Source: CAVSRC01 sp963785065
GTDB lineage: Bacteria; Pseudomonadota; Alphaproteobacteria; Rhizobiales; Kaistiaceae
Reading direction: 5' to 3'
NCBI GenBank assembly: GCA_963785065.1
Contig: CAWATX010000004.1
Span: 62,001-126,000, forward strand
DNA length: 64,000 nt
The position numbers and the translations under genes are program-made. The notes under the pieces were generated by a model. The model was not told the DNA's origin. It worked only from the letters and a program-made list of their open reading frames with translations, and searched no databases. This document shows, one piece after another, positions 51,854 to 62,641 of this stretch. Positions within the stretch are counted from its first letter, which is position 1. The number at the start of each line of letters is the position of its first letter.

Positions 51854-52363
51854 CTAGGAACTCGCCTGCGCCGCATCGTTGAGCATGGCCAGAGCCGCGC
51901 TGACCGCGGCGAGGCGGATGCCCGAACGACCGAGATTGCCGAACTTGCATAGGCGATGCCGGGTCTTGGCGTCGCGCACGGCAACCGCGATATGCACCAG
52001 CCCCACGGGCTTCTCTGCTGTGCCGCCGTCCGGTCCGGCGATGCCGGTGATGCCCACGGCGAGGTCGGCCTGCGAGCGTTCCACGGCGCCCTCGGCCATG
52101 GCGCGCGCCGTCTCCTCGCTTACCGCGCCGGGGCCGCCCGGCGCCAGCAGGTCGGGCGAGACGCCGAGCTGGTCGATCTTGGCCGGGTTGGAATAGGTCA
52201 CGAAGCCGCGGTCGAACACGATCGAGGCGCCGGGGATCTCCGTCAGAATGCCGGCGAGCAGCCCGCCGGTGCAGGATTCGGCCGTGGCGATGCGAAAGCC
52301 GGCCTTGCGGCAGATGCCGATCAGCGCCTCGGCGGCGGGGGTGAGCGGCGTGAGGTCGGTCAT
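51854..52363 (-). CDS. cinA: CinA C-terminal domain protein, nicotinamide-nucleotide amidase type
   Basis: 169 residues, a stand-alone CinA C-terminal domain. Motifs AESCTGGLLAGILTEIPG, GFVTYSNPAKIDQLGV and AVGITGIAGPDGGTAEKPVG are intact. Such proteins deamidate NMN to NaMN. The N-terminal MoCF domain of full CinA is absent, as in rhizobial relatives. It starts 3 bases after the ispDF stop. Confidence 0.92.
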   Translation of the reverse strand: MTDLTPLTPAAEALIGICRKAGFRIATAESCTGGLLAGILTEIPGASIVFDRGFVTYSNPAKIDQLGVSPDLLAPGGPGAVSEETARAMAEGAVERSQADLAVGITGIAGPDGGTAEKPVGLVHIAVAVRDAKTRHRLCKFGNLGRSGIRLAAVSAALAMLNDAAQASS

Positions 52364-52366
52364 GAT

Positions 52367-53563
52367 CTACCTCCCGAACGGCAGGCGCAGAGTCGCGATC
52401 GCGTGGGCGGAGATGCCTTCGCTGCGGCCGATGAAGCCGAGGCCCTCGCTGGTCGTCGCCTTGACCCCGACGCGGTCGATGGCGATGCCGCAGATCTCGG
52501 CGATGCGGGCGCGCATGGCCTCGCGGTGGGGCGCCAGCTTGGGGCGCTCGGCCACGATCGAAACGTCGAGATGAGCGATCATGCCGCCGCGGGCGGCGAC
52601 ACGGGCGACCGCGTCGGCAAGGAATTGGTCCGACGAGGCGCCCGCCCATTGCGCGTCGGACGGCGGGAAGTGCTCGCCGATATCGCCGTCGCCGAGCGCG
52701 CCGAGGACGGCGTCGGTGAGGGCGTGGAGCACCACGTCGGCGTCGGAATGGCCGATGAGGCCGCGCCGATAGGGCACCGGCACGCCGCCGAGCATGATCT
52801 CGTAGCCGGGACCGAAGGCGTGGATGTCGTAGCCGATGCCGACGCGCACGTCGCCGAGGGCGAGCGCGCTCTCGGCGGTGAGGCGGCGGTCCGCTTCCGC
52901 GATGTCGTGGGCGGTGGTGAGCTTGACGTTGCCGGGGTCGCCGGGAACGGCGACGACCGGCAGGCCGGCCCATTCGGCGACCGCCGCATCGTCGGTGAAC
53001 TGGCGGCGCTCGGCGCGCGCCCGGTTGTGAGCGGTGAGGATGGCATCGAAGGTAAAGCCTTGCGGAGTTTCCGCCGCCTGAAGCCCGTCGCGCGGTACGG
53101 TGCCGATCACACTGCCGGCGCCATTGACCTGCTTCAGCGTGCTTGCGACCGGCACGGTCGGCACCACCGCATCGGCCTGGGCGAGCGCCGCGACGACGCG
53201 GGCGATGAGGGCGGCCGACGCGAAGGGGCGGGCAGCATCATGGATGAGCACCCGGCCGGGCGCCGCCCCGGCAAGCGCGGCTAGGCCGTTCCTGACCGAA
53301 TCCTGGCGCGTTTCGCCGCCGGTCACCGGCGCCATCAGGTTGTCGTGCCGTGGTGCGATGGCGCGATAGATCTCCTCGTCACCGTTGCCGATGACGACGA
53401 GCACGCGGTCGACCGCCGGATGGGCGAGGAAGGTGGCCAGCGTGCGCGCCAGAATGGGCGTGCCGGCGAGCGGCTGGTACTGCTTGGGGAGATTACCCGA
53501 TCCGGCGCGGACACCGCGCCCGGCGGCAACGATCAGGGCGGCGGTGTGCGGTATAGTGTCCAT
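52367..53563 (-). CDS. ispDF: bifunctional IspD/IspF (MEP pathway)
   Basis: 398 residues. The N-terminal IspD part (about 1-230) makes CDP-methylerythritol and shows ALIVAAGRGVRAGSGNLPKQ, VLIHDAARPF and TPQGF. The C-terminal IspF part (about 240-398) makes methylerythritol cyclodiphosphate and shows RVGIGYDIHAFG and GHSDADVVLHALTDA, with metal-binding Asp/His. ATG 53563 was chosen; the frame is open to 53632 without a plausible start. Fused IspDF is typical of alphaproteobacteria. Confidence 0.96.
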   Translation of the reverse strand: MDTIPHTAALIVAAGRGVRAGSGNLPKQYQPLAGTPILARTLATFLAHPAVDRVLVVIGNGDEEIYRAIAPRHDNLMAPVTGGETRQDSVRNGLAALAGAAPGRVLIHDAARPFASAALIARVVAALAQADAVVPTVPVASTLKQVNGAGSVIGTVPRDGLQAAETPQGFTFDAILTAHNRARAERRQFTDDAAVAEWAGLPVVAVPGDPGNVKLTTAHDIAEADRRLTAESALALGDVRVGIGYDIHAFGPGYEIMLGGVPVPYRRGLIGHSDADVVLHALTDAVLGALGDGDIGEHFPPSDAQWAGASSDQFLADAVARVAARGGMIAHLDVSIVAERPKLAPHREAMRARIAEICGIAIDRVGVKATTSEGLGFIGRSEGISAHAIATLRLPFGR

Positions 53564-53688
53564 GGGGTCGGCCTTTAGGGAGATCGGTGCGCAAATGTAG
53601 CATATCGGCCGAGGGAACCGCCTATTTCGCACTTGCCCAAGGACGCGTTATGACTAAGATGTAGGCAAACGGGCGACCTGCCCAATCA

Positions 53689-54693
53689 ATGGGCGTGATA
53701 ATGCGAACTCTGGCGGAACCGCTGGCTTTGGGGACGGTGACGATCCCCAATCGGGTCTTCTTGGCGCCCATGTCGGGGGTGACTGATCGCCCGTTACGGG
53801 CACTCGCCGCCGAATTCGGCGCCGGGCTCGTGATCTCCGAGATGGTAGCCAGCGAGGAGCTTGCCACAGGCGGGCGTGAGGCGTCCATGCGCGCCGAACG
53901 CGCCGGTGGTGGCCCGCATGTGATCCAGCTTGCCGGACGCGAGGCGCGCTGGATGGCGGAAGGGGCGCGTGCGGCGAGCGATGCGGGCGCCGACATCATC
54001 GACATCAACATGGGCTGCCCGGCGCGCAAGGTGACCTCGGGCTATTCAGGCTCGGCGCTGATGCGCGACCTCGACCACGCGCTGTCGCTGATCGAGGCGA
54101 CGGTCGGCGCGACGCCGCTGCCGGTGACGCTGAAGATGCGCCTCGGCTGGGACCACCACTCGATCAACGCGCCGGAACTGGCGCGCCGCGCCGAAGATGC
54201 GGGGGTGCGGATGGTCACCGTGCACGGACGCACGCGCTGCCAGTTCTATGGCGGCAAGGCCGACTGGGCGGCGATCCGCGCGGTCAAGGAGGTCGTATCG
54301 ATCCCGGTGATCGCCAATGGCGATGTGGTCGGGCCCGACGATATTGCGCCGATGCTGGAGCAGTCCGGCGCCGACGGCATCATGATCGGCCGCGGCGCCT
54401 ATGGCCGGCCGTGGTTGCCCGGTCAGGTCGCTCAGGGTGCAGCAACCGGCGTGCTGCCCGAGCCGCCGGCGCTGGCCGAGGTCGCCATGCGCCACTATGC
54501 GGCGCTCATTGATCATTATGGCGCGTTCCTGGGGAGCCGCGTCGCCCGCAAGCATCTCGGCTGGTATATGGACCAGGCGGGCGCCGGCGATCCGGCGCTG
54601 CGCCGTGCCGTGCTGACCGCCGCCAGGCCGGCGGAGACGCTCAGCCATCTCGGCGCCTGGTTTGCTGCCGAAGGCGAACGGAGGGCGGCATGA
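53689..54693 (+). CDS. dusB: tRNA dihydrouridine synthase DusB
   Basis: Reduces uridines in the tRNA D-loop using FMN. 334 residues. The catalytic Cys is in INMGCPARKVT; other blocks are VFLAPMSGVTDRPLRAL, VTLKMRLGW, VTVHGRTRCQFYGGKADW, PVIANGDV and GIMIGRGAYGRPW. Start ATG 53689 (MGVIMRT); ATG 53701 is an alternative. It overlaps ntrB as ATGA. Lineages with dusB upstream of ntrBC are widespread in Rhizobiales. Confidence 0.96.
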   Translation: MGVIMRTLAEPLALGTVTIPNRVFLAPMSGVTDRPLRALAAEFGAGLVISEMVASEELATGGREASMRAERAGGGPHVIQLAGREARWMAEGARAASDAGADIIDINMGCPARKVTSGYSGSALMRDLDHALSLIEATVGATPLPVTLKMRLGWDHHSINAPELARRAEDAGVRMVTVHGRTRCQFYGGKADWAAIRAVKEVVSIPVIANGDVVGPDDIAPMLEQSGADGIMIGRGAYGRPWLPGQVAQGAATGVLPEPPALAEVAMRHYAALIDHYGAFLGSRVARKHLGWYMDQAGAGDPALRRAVLTAARPAETLSHLGAWFAAEGERRAA

Positions 54694-55801
54694 ACGTCGA
54701 CCCGCTTAGCGGCCGCGCCGCCTCGGCGCTGCTCGACGCCTTGCCGCATCCGGTGCTCCTGGTCGACGGCGAGGGCCATATCGCCGAGGCCAATGCGGCG
54801 GCGGAGACCTTCTTTCAGGCCTCGATCAATGTGCTGCGCCGGCATGAGCTCGCCTATTTCGTGCCCTTTGGCAGCCCGCTGCTGGCGCTGGTCGAGCAGG
54901 TGCGCGAGCGCAATGCGCCGGTCAACGAATACCGCGTCGATATCGGCACGCCGCGCAACGGCAATGAGCGCGTCGTCGACATCTATGCCGCGCCCAGCCT
55001 CGAAACGGTCAAGGGCGTCGCCATCGTGCTGCAGGAGCGCTCGATGGCCGACAAGATGGACCGACAGCTCAATCATCGCAGCGCCGCGCGCACCGTCACC
55101 GGGCTCGCCGCCATGCTCGCCCACGAGATCAAGAATCCGCTCTCAGGCATTCGCGGCGCCGCGCAGCTGCTCGAAACCAATGTCGGCGACGACGATCGCG
55201 CGCTCACCCGGCTGATCTGCGACGAGGCCGACCGCATCGTGAAGCTGGTCGACCGCATGGAAGTGTTTTCCGACGAGCGGCCGCTCGAGGTCGAGCCGGT
55301 CAACATCCATGCCGTGCTCGACCATGTCCGCCGGATCGCGCGCTCCGGATTCGCCAGCTCCATCAAGATCAGCGACGAATTCGACCCCTCGCTGCCGCCG
55401 GTGCCGGCCAATCGCGACCAGCTCGTCCAGGTGTTCCTCAACCTGGTCAAGAACGCGGCCGAGTCGGTTCGCAACGCGCCCGACGGCGAGATCGTGCTGA
55501 CCACCGCCTTCAAGCCGGGCTATCGCCTGTCGGTGCCCGGAAATCCCAGCAAGGTGACGCTGCCGCTCGAATTCTGCGTGCGCGACAATGGTCCCGGCGT
55601 GCCCGAGGAGATGGTCCCCCATCTCTTCGATCCCTTCGTCACCACCAAGGCCAACGGCTCGGGCCTGGGCCTGGCGCTGGTCGCCAAGATCATCCGCGAC
55701 CACGGCGGCGTCATCGAATGCGAATCGCAACCGCGGCGCACGCTGTTTCGCGTGCTCATGCCGGCGTGGCCGGGCCCGATCGACGCCAATTTCAGGAACG
55801 A

Positions 55802-55805
<4 letters not shown>
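54690..55805 (+). CDS. ntrB: nitrogen sensor histidine kinase NtrB
   Basis: 371 residues. A PAS-like domain (about 12-110) precedes the HisKA region with phosphoacceptor His145 in MLAHEIKNPLSG. ATP-binding boxes are FLNLVKNAAESV, DNGPGVPEEM and GSGLGLALVAKII. In nitrogen-replete cells GlnB-type PII proteins switch NtrB to phosphatase; no PII gene is nearby. No transmembrane helix, so cytoplasmic. Coupled to dusB (ATGA) and to ntrC (ATGA). Confidence 0.97.
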
Positions 55806-57250
<1,445 letters not shown>

Positions 57251-57430
57251 GCCTTTTCAGGCCATCGTCGGTGCTGGCGGTTGCGGCCGCGCCGTGGAGA
57301 CGACCCTCGTCTGCCGGCCCGATCCTTCGCGAAATCGCACTGCCGACGCGGGTTGATCTGGCAGGAAAGTGCTCCAACCCATTCTCCAGCATGGCAGAAT
57401 GGTCACAGCCCCCGGACAGCGGGCGGGCGC

Positions 57431-57467
57431 GATATGTGGTTTTTTGATCACAATATTGTTGCAATTC
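57431..57467. promoter_or_regulatory. AT-rich island upstream of ntrY
   Basis: Within the 284 bases between ntrC and ntrY, a run of six T's, then GATCACAATATTGTTGCAATT. It is about 70 bases before ATG 57535 and unlike the surrounding G+C-rich DNA. It contains the perfect palindrome CAATATTG (57451-57458). It likely marks the ntrYX promoter or a protein-binding site; the specific binder is unknown. Confidence 0.45.
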
Positions 57468-57534
57468 GGCCCCAGTGTGCCCTAGGTCCATCGCTAGGCA
57501 ATGGGCTTTCTGCGAGCGGAGGCGCAGCACCGGA

Positions 57535-59820
57535 ATGACGGCGGACTCGTCATCCCTGACAGGGCCAATGACTGACGAATCAAGGGGCGTGCGCGGCGTG
57601 CAGTTCTCCCGGCTGGTCAGGGCATCTGGCTATATCGCCGTGCTGCTCGCTCTCGGCACCGCCGCCGGCACCTTCCTGGTCCTCATCGGCCTCACCCCGA
57701 TCGCGCCGACACCCGATGTGGTGTTCACCGCGATGGTGGTGAACGGCGCCCTGGTCGCCTTCCTGGTCCTGCTCATCGCCTGGGTGGTGGGCAGCATGGT
57801 GGTGGCGCGCCGGCGCGGCGAGGCCGGCGCCAGCCTGCATATCCGCATCGTCGGTCTGTTCTCGCTGGTCGCCGTGCTGCCGGCTGCGCTGCTGGCGGTC
57901 ACCGCCTCGATCACCCTCGACCGCGGCCTCGACAACTGGTTCTCGACGCGCACGCGCTCCATCGTCGACAATTCGCTGTCGCTGGCCCAGGCCTTCGCAG
58001 AGCAGCAGGCCGTACTGCTGCGCGCCGACATCCAGGCCGCCAAGCTGGAACTGGAGAAGGCGAGCTCGCTGCACAAGGATGACCCGAGCCGATTTGCCAT
58101 CTTCCTCAATGCGGTCGCCGCCGATCACAACCTGCCCGGCGTCTTCCTGGTGGGCAGCGACGGGGCGCTCATCACCCAGGCGCAGAGTTCCAACCGCTCA
58201 CGCTTCCCCCCACCCGTGGCCGAGGCGCTCACCGAGGCCAAGGACAATCCCGACCAGGTGGTGATCGTCGCCCCCGGCGCGACCAACATCATCGCCGGCA
58301 TCGCCGCGCTGCAGGGCTACAAGGACACGCTGCTCTATGCGGCGCGGCCGCTCGACCCCAAGGTCGTCCACTATCTGGCGATGACCAACGACAACGTCGC
58401 CGAATACCGCACGCTGGAGGCCTCGCGCTTCGGCACCCAGATCGCCTTCGCCATCCTCTTCCTCGGCGTCACGGTGGTCGTGCTGCTTTCGGCGATCTGG
58501 CTGGGCATCGGTTTCGCCAACCGGCTGGTGGCGCCGATCCAGCGGCTGATCGACGCCGCCAAGGAGGTGTCGCGCGGCAATCTCGACGTTTCGGTCAATC
58601 CGCGCCATTCGGACGGTGACGTCGGTGCGCTCGGCTCCACCTTCAACACCATGACGGTGCAATTGCGCACCCAGCGTGAGGAGTTGATCGCCGCATCGAA
58701 CCAGATCGACGCCCGTCGCCGTTTCACCGAGGCGGTGCTGGCCGGCATCTCAGCCGGCGTGGTCGGCATCGACGCCGAGGGGCGGGTGACGATCGTCAAC
58801 CGCACGGCACTCCATCTCCTTGGCGTCACCGAGGATGCGGCAATCGGCACAAAGGTGGTGGAGCTGATGCCGAGCCTGGAGGCGGTCGTCTCGACGGCCT
58901 TGCGCGACGTCCGCCAGGAGCATCGCGACCAGATCACCATCAGCCGCGACGGCCGCGAACGCACGATGAACGTACGCGTGACCACCGAACGCAGCGAATC
59001 TGAGCAGCACGGCTACGTCATCACCCTCGACGATATCTCCGATCTGGTGGCCGCCCAGCGCTCGACCGCTTGGGCCGATGTGGCGCGGCGCATCGCCCAC
59101 GAGATCAAGAACCCGCTCACCCCCATCCAGCTCTCGGCCGAGCGGCTGAAGCGCAAGTTCGGGCGCTCCATCGACGAGGACCGCGAGGTCTTCGATCAGT
59201 GCACCGACACGATCATCCGGCAGGTGGGCGATATCGGCCGCATGGTCGACGAGTTCTCATCGTTCGCGCGCATGCCGAAACCGGCCTTCATGACCGGCAA
59301 TCTGGCCGAATCGATCCGCGAGTCGGTGTTCCTGATCAGCGTCGCCCAACCGGAGATCCACTTCACCGTCAACCTGCCGGAGACGCCGTTGATCGTGCGC
59401 TTCGACGCCCGCCTGATGGGCCAGGCGCTGACCAACGTGGTCAAGAACGCCACCGAGGCGGTGCTGGCGGTGCCCGCCGAGAAGCGCGGGCAGGGCGAGA
59501 TCACGGTTTCCGCGCGGGTCGATGAGACGCACATCATGGTCGACATCGTCGACAACGGCATCGGGCTGCCGCGCGAGAACCGCCAGCGGCTGCTCGAGCC
59601 CTACATGACGACGCGCGAGAAGGGCACTGGGCTGGGGCTCGCCATCGTCGCCAAGATCATCGAGGAGCATGAGGGGCACGTCGAGCTGCTCGACGCGCCG
59701 GAGGAGGCGAACGGCCGCCGCGGCGCCAACATTCGCATCATTCTGCCGCGTGTGGACGGACCGAACGGGGAGGCCGATACCGAGCCGACACCGGAGGCCG
59801 CCCCTCAGCCTGTAACATGA
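57535..59820 (+). CDS. ntrY: nitrogen sensor histidine kinase NtrY
   Basis: 761 residues from ATG 57535. Membrane sensor with helices at about 30-50, 65-85, 105-127 and 295-320; a periplasmic segment (about 128-290); a HAMP domain (GIGFANRLVAPIQRLIDAAKEVS); a PAS domain (about 400-490); then HisKA with phosphoacceptor His522 in RRIAHEIKNPLTPIQLSAER and catalytic boxes LTNVVKNATEAV and GTGLGLAIVAKII. NtrY signals to NtrX. The exact start among three possible ATGs is uncertain; 57535 has GGAGG upstream. Confidence 0.95.
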   Translation: MTADSSSLTGPMTDESRGVRGVQFSRLVRASGYIAVLLALGTAAGTFLVLIGLTPIAPTPDVVFTAMVVNGALVAFLVLLIAWVVGSMVVARRRGEAGASLHIRIVGLFSLVAVLPAALLAVTASITLDRGLDNWFSTRTRSIVDNSLSLAQAFAEQQAVLLRADIQAAKLELEKASSLHKDDPSRFAIFLNAVAADHNLPGVFLVGSDGALITQAQSSNRSRFPPPVAEALTEAKDNPDQVVIVAPGATNIIAGIAALQGYKDTLLYAARPLDPKVVHYLAMTNDNVAEYRTLEASRFGTQIAFAILFLGVTVVVLLSAIWLGIGFANRLVAPIQRLIDAAKEVSRGNLDVSVNPRHSDGDVGALGSTFNTMTVQLRTQREELIAASNQIDARRRFTEAVLAGISAGVVGIDAEGRVTIVNRTALHLLGVTEDAAIGTKVVELMPSLEAVVSTALRDVRQEHRDQITISRDGRERTMNVRVTTERSESEQHGYVITLDDISDLVAAQRSTAWADVARRIAHEIKNPLTPIQLSAERLKRKFGRSIDEDREVFDQCTDTIIRQVGDIGRMVDEFSSFARMPKPAFMTGNLAESIRESVFLISVAQPEIHFTVNLPETPLIVRFDARLMGQALTNVVKNATEAVLAVPAEKRGQGEITVSARVDETHIMVDIVDNGIGLPRENRQRLLEPYMTTREKGTGLGLAIVAKIIEEHEGHVELLDAPEEANGRRGANIRIILPRVDGPNGEADTEPTPEAAPQPVT

Positions 59821-59839
59821 AAGAAGAAAGACGGCTGAC

Positions 59840-61207
59840 ATGGCGTCCGACATTCTGATTGTTGACGACGAAACCGACATCCGGGAGCTGGTTGCCGGCA
59901 TCCTCTCCGACGAGGGGCACGGCACGCGCACCGCTTCCGATGCCGATACGGCGCTTGCCGAAATCGAGAAGCGGCGGCCCTCGCTTGTCTTCCTCGACAT
60001 CTGGCTGCAGGGCAGCCGTCTCGACGGGCTGGCGCTGCTCGACGAGATCAAGCGCGACCATCCCGACCTGCCCGTGGTCATGATCTCCGGCCACGGCAAC
60101 ATTGAGACCGCGGTCTCGGCGATCAAGCGCGGGGCCTACGACTATATCGAGAAACCGTTCAAGTCCGACCGGCTGGTGCTGGTCGCGGAGCGCGCGCTGG
60201 AGGCGTCCAAGCTGCGCCGCGAGGTCAAGGTACTGCGCGAGAAGAGCGGCGACGCCAACCAGCTTCTTGGCGCCTCGCCGGCGATGAACCACCTGCGCGT
60301 CACCATCGAAAAGGTGGCGCCGACCAACAGCCGCATCATGATCTCGGGCGCCTCCGGTTCCGGCAAGGAGCTGGTGGCGCGCACCATCCACGAGCTGTCA
60401 GGGCGCGCGGGCGGGCCGTTCGTGGTGCTTAATGCGGCGACCATCGTGCCTGACCGCATGGAGGCTGAGCTGTTCGGCACCGAGCCGTCGAACGGCGCGG
60501 CACGGCGCGTCGGGGCGCTGGAAGAGGCGCACGGCGGCACGCTCTATCTCGACGAGGTCGGCGACATGCCACGCGAGACGCAGAGCAAGATCCTGCGCGT
60601 GCTGGTCGACCAGACCTTCACCCGCGTCGGCGGGACGACGCGGGTCAACGTCGACGTGCGCGTCATCTCATCGACCGGCCGCGACCTGGAAGGCGAGGTG
60701 AGCGAGGGCACCTTCCGCGAGGACCTGTTCCATCGCCTCGCCGTGGTGCCGCTGCGGGTGCCGGCACTGGCCGAGCGGCGCGAGGATATCCCGGTGCTGG
60801 TGCACCACTTCGCCGAGCAGATCTCGCGCAGCACCGGCCTGCCGCCACGCACGATCGGCGAAGACGCCATGGCAGTGCTGCAGGCGCATGATTGGCCGGG
60901 CAACATCCGCCAGCTGCGCAACAACGTCGAAAGGCTGATGATCCTGACCCGTGGCGACGCCAGCGAGGTGATCACCGCCGACATGCTGCCGGCGGAGATC
61001 GGCGAGATGCTGCCGACGACGCCGGGCAGGGCAGGGGGCGAGCACCTGATGTCGCTGCCGTTGCGCGACGCGCGGGAGATTTTCGAGCGCGAATACCTGA
61101 CTGCCCAGGTCAACCGCTTTGGCGGCAATATCTCGCGCACCGCCGAATTCGTCGGCATGGAGCGCTCAGCGCTGCATCGCAAGTTGAAGTCGCTGGGCGT
61201 AGGCTAG
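59840..61207 (+). CDS. ntrX: NtrX response regulator, AAA+ domain without GAFTGA
   Basis: 455 residues. The receiver has Asp53 in LVFLDIWLQ. The AAA+ domain has Walker A GASGSGKELVART and Walker B TLYLDEVGDMPRE. Where GAFTGA should stand the protein has a region reading FGTEPSNGAARRVGALEEAHGG, so direct sigma-54 activation is unlikely. A Fis-type HTH is at the C-terminus (GNISRTAEFVGMERSALHRKL). This variant is known in alphaproteobacterial NtrX. It follows ntrY by 19 bases. Confidence 0.96.
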   Translation: MASDILIVDDETDIRELVAGILSDEGHGTRTASDADTALAEIEKRRPSLVFLDIWLQGSRLDGLALLDEIKRDHPDLPVVMISGHGNIETAVSAIKRGAYDYIEKPFKSDRLVLVAERALEASKLRREVKVLREKSGDANQLLGASPAMNHLRVTIEKVAPTNSRIMISGASGSGKELVARTIHELSGRAGGPFVVLNAATIVPDRMEAELFGTEPSNGAARRVGALEEAHGGTLYLDEVGDMPRETQSKILRVLVDQTFTRVGGTTRVNVDVRVISSTGRDLEGEVSEGTFREDLFHRLAVVPLRVPALAERREDIPVLVHHFAEQISRSTGLPPRTIGEDAMAVLQAHDWPGNIRQLRNNVERLMILTRGDASEVITADMLPAEIGEMLPTTPGRAGGEHLMSLPLRDAREIFEREYLTAQVNRFGGNISRTAEFVGMERSALHRKLKSLGVG

Positions 61208-61234
61208 GGCGGAACCGGAGGAATCGGGGGCATC

Positions 61235-62611
61235 ATGCGCGTCGTCATCTGCGGAGCCGGCCAGGTCGGCTTCGGCATCGCCGAACGTCTGGCCGTCGAG
61301 GACAATGACGTCTCGGTGATCGACACCTCGCCGCAGCTCGTCCAAGCGATCCGCGACACGCTTGACGTGCGCGGCTTCGTCGGCCACGGCGCCTATCCGG
61401 AGGTGCTCGCCCGGGCCGGCGCGGAGCAGGCCGACATGCTGATCGCCGTGACCCTCTACGACGAGGTCAACATGGTCGCCTGCCAGGTGGCCCACTCGCT
61501 GTTCAACGTGCCCACCAAGATCGCCCGCATCCGGGCGCAGGCCTATCTTGAGCCGCACTGGGCGGACCTGTTCTCCTCCGAACACCTGCCGATCGACGTG
61601 ATCATCTCGCCGGAGATCGAGGTCGGCCAGATGGTGCTGCGCCGCCTGCAGCTGCCCGGCGCCTTCGACACGGTCGAGTTCGCCAATGGCGAGGTGGTGG
61701 TCGTCGGCATCAGCCTGAGCGAGAACTGCCCTGTGGTCGACACGCCGCTGCCGCAGCTCACCGAGCTGTTCCCCGACCTGCAGGCAGTGGTCGTCGGCAT
61801 CGTGCGCGGCGGCAACCTGTTTGTGCCGCGCTCCTCCGATTCCATGCTGGTCGGCGACCAGGTCTATGTCACCTGCTCGCGCGAGCAGGTGGTGCGCACG
61901 CTCGGCATCTTCGGCCATGAGGAGCCGGTGGCGCGGCGCGTGGTCATCGCCGGTGGCGGCAATGTCGGCCAGTTCGTCGCCCACACCCTGGAAGCGCGCG
62001 GCGCCCACGCCCGCGTCAAGATCATCGAATCCACGCACGAACGCGCCATCGCCATCGCCGACGCGTTGAAGCGCACCGTTGTGCTGCATGGCAACGCGCT
62101 CGACCAGGAGATCCAGCGCGAGGCCGACGTCCAGGACGCCGACACGCTGATCGCCCTGACCAATGACGACGAGGTCAACATCATCGCCTGCGTCATGGCC
62201 AAGCGGCTCGGCTGCCGCAGCACCATGGCGCTGATCAACAACCGCTCCTACCACGCCTTCACCGATACGCTCGGCATCGACGCGACCGTGAACCCGCGCT
62301 CGCTGACCGTCTCGCGCATCCTCCAGCACGTCAGGCGCGGTCGCATCCGGGGCGTCCACACGATCGAATACGGCGCGGCCGAGGTGATCGAGGCAGAGGC
62401 GCTGGAGACCTCGCCGCTGGTCGGCAAGCCGCTCAGGGAGCTCGACCTGCCCGATGGCATCCGCATCGGCGCCATCTATCGCGCCGGCAAGGTGGTGGTG
62501 CCCAACGGCGGCACCCAGATCATCGCCAAGGACCGCGTCGTGATGTTCGCCACTGCCGAGCGCGTGCGCCAGCTCGAGCAGATGTTCCGCGTCAGCCTCG
62601 AGTTCTTCTAG
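61235..62611 (+). CDS. trkA: Trk potassium uptake regulatory subunit TrkA
   Basis: 458 residues, two RCK repeats, each with an N-terminal NAD(H)-binding Rossmann part (GAGQVGFGIAERLAVE at about 5; GGGNVGQFVAHTLEAR at about 236) and a C-terminal TrkA_C part. It gates the TrkH channel encoded directly downstream. GGAGGAA precedes the ATG. It lies 27 bases after ntrX and is likely co-transcribed with ntrYX. Confidence 0.96.
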   Translation: MRVVICGAGQVGFGIAERLAVEDNDVSVIDTSPQLVQAIRDTLDVRGFVGHGAYPEVLARAGAEQADMLIAVTLYDEVNMVACQVAHSLFNVPTKIARIRAQAYLEPHWADLFSSEHLPIDVIISPEIEVGQMVLRRLQLPGAFDTVEFANGEVVVVGISLSENCPVVDTPLPQLTELFPDLQAVVVGIVRGGNLFVPRSSDSMLVGDQVYVTCSREQVVRTLGIFGHEEPVARRVVIAGGGNVGQFVAHTLEARGAHARVKIIESTHERAIAIADALKRTVVLHGNALDQEIQREADVQDADTLIALTNDDEVNIIACVMAKRLGCRSTMALINNRSYHAFTDTLGIDATVNPRSLTVSRILQHVRRGRIRGVHTIEYGAAEVIEAEALETSPLVGKPLRELDLPDGIRIGAIYRAGKVVVPNGGTQIIAKDRVVMFATAERVRQLEQMFRVSLEFF

Positions 62612-62641
62612 GGGCGGGTTGGGCGTGAGACCGGTGGGCCG

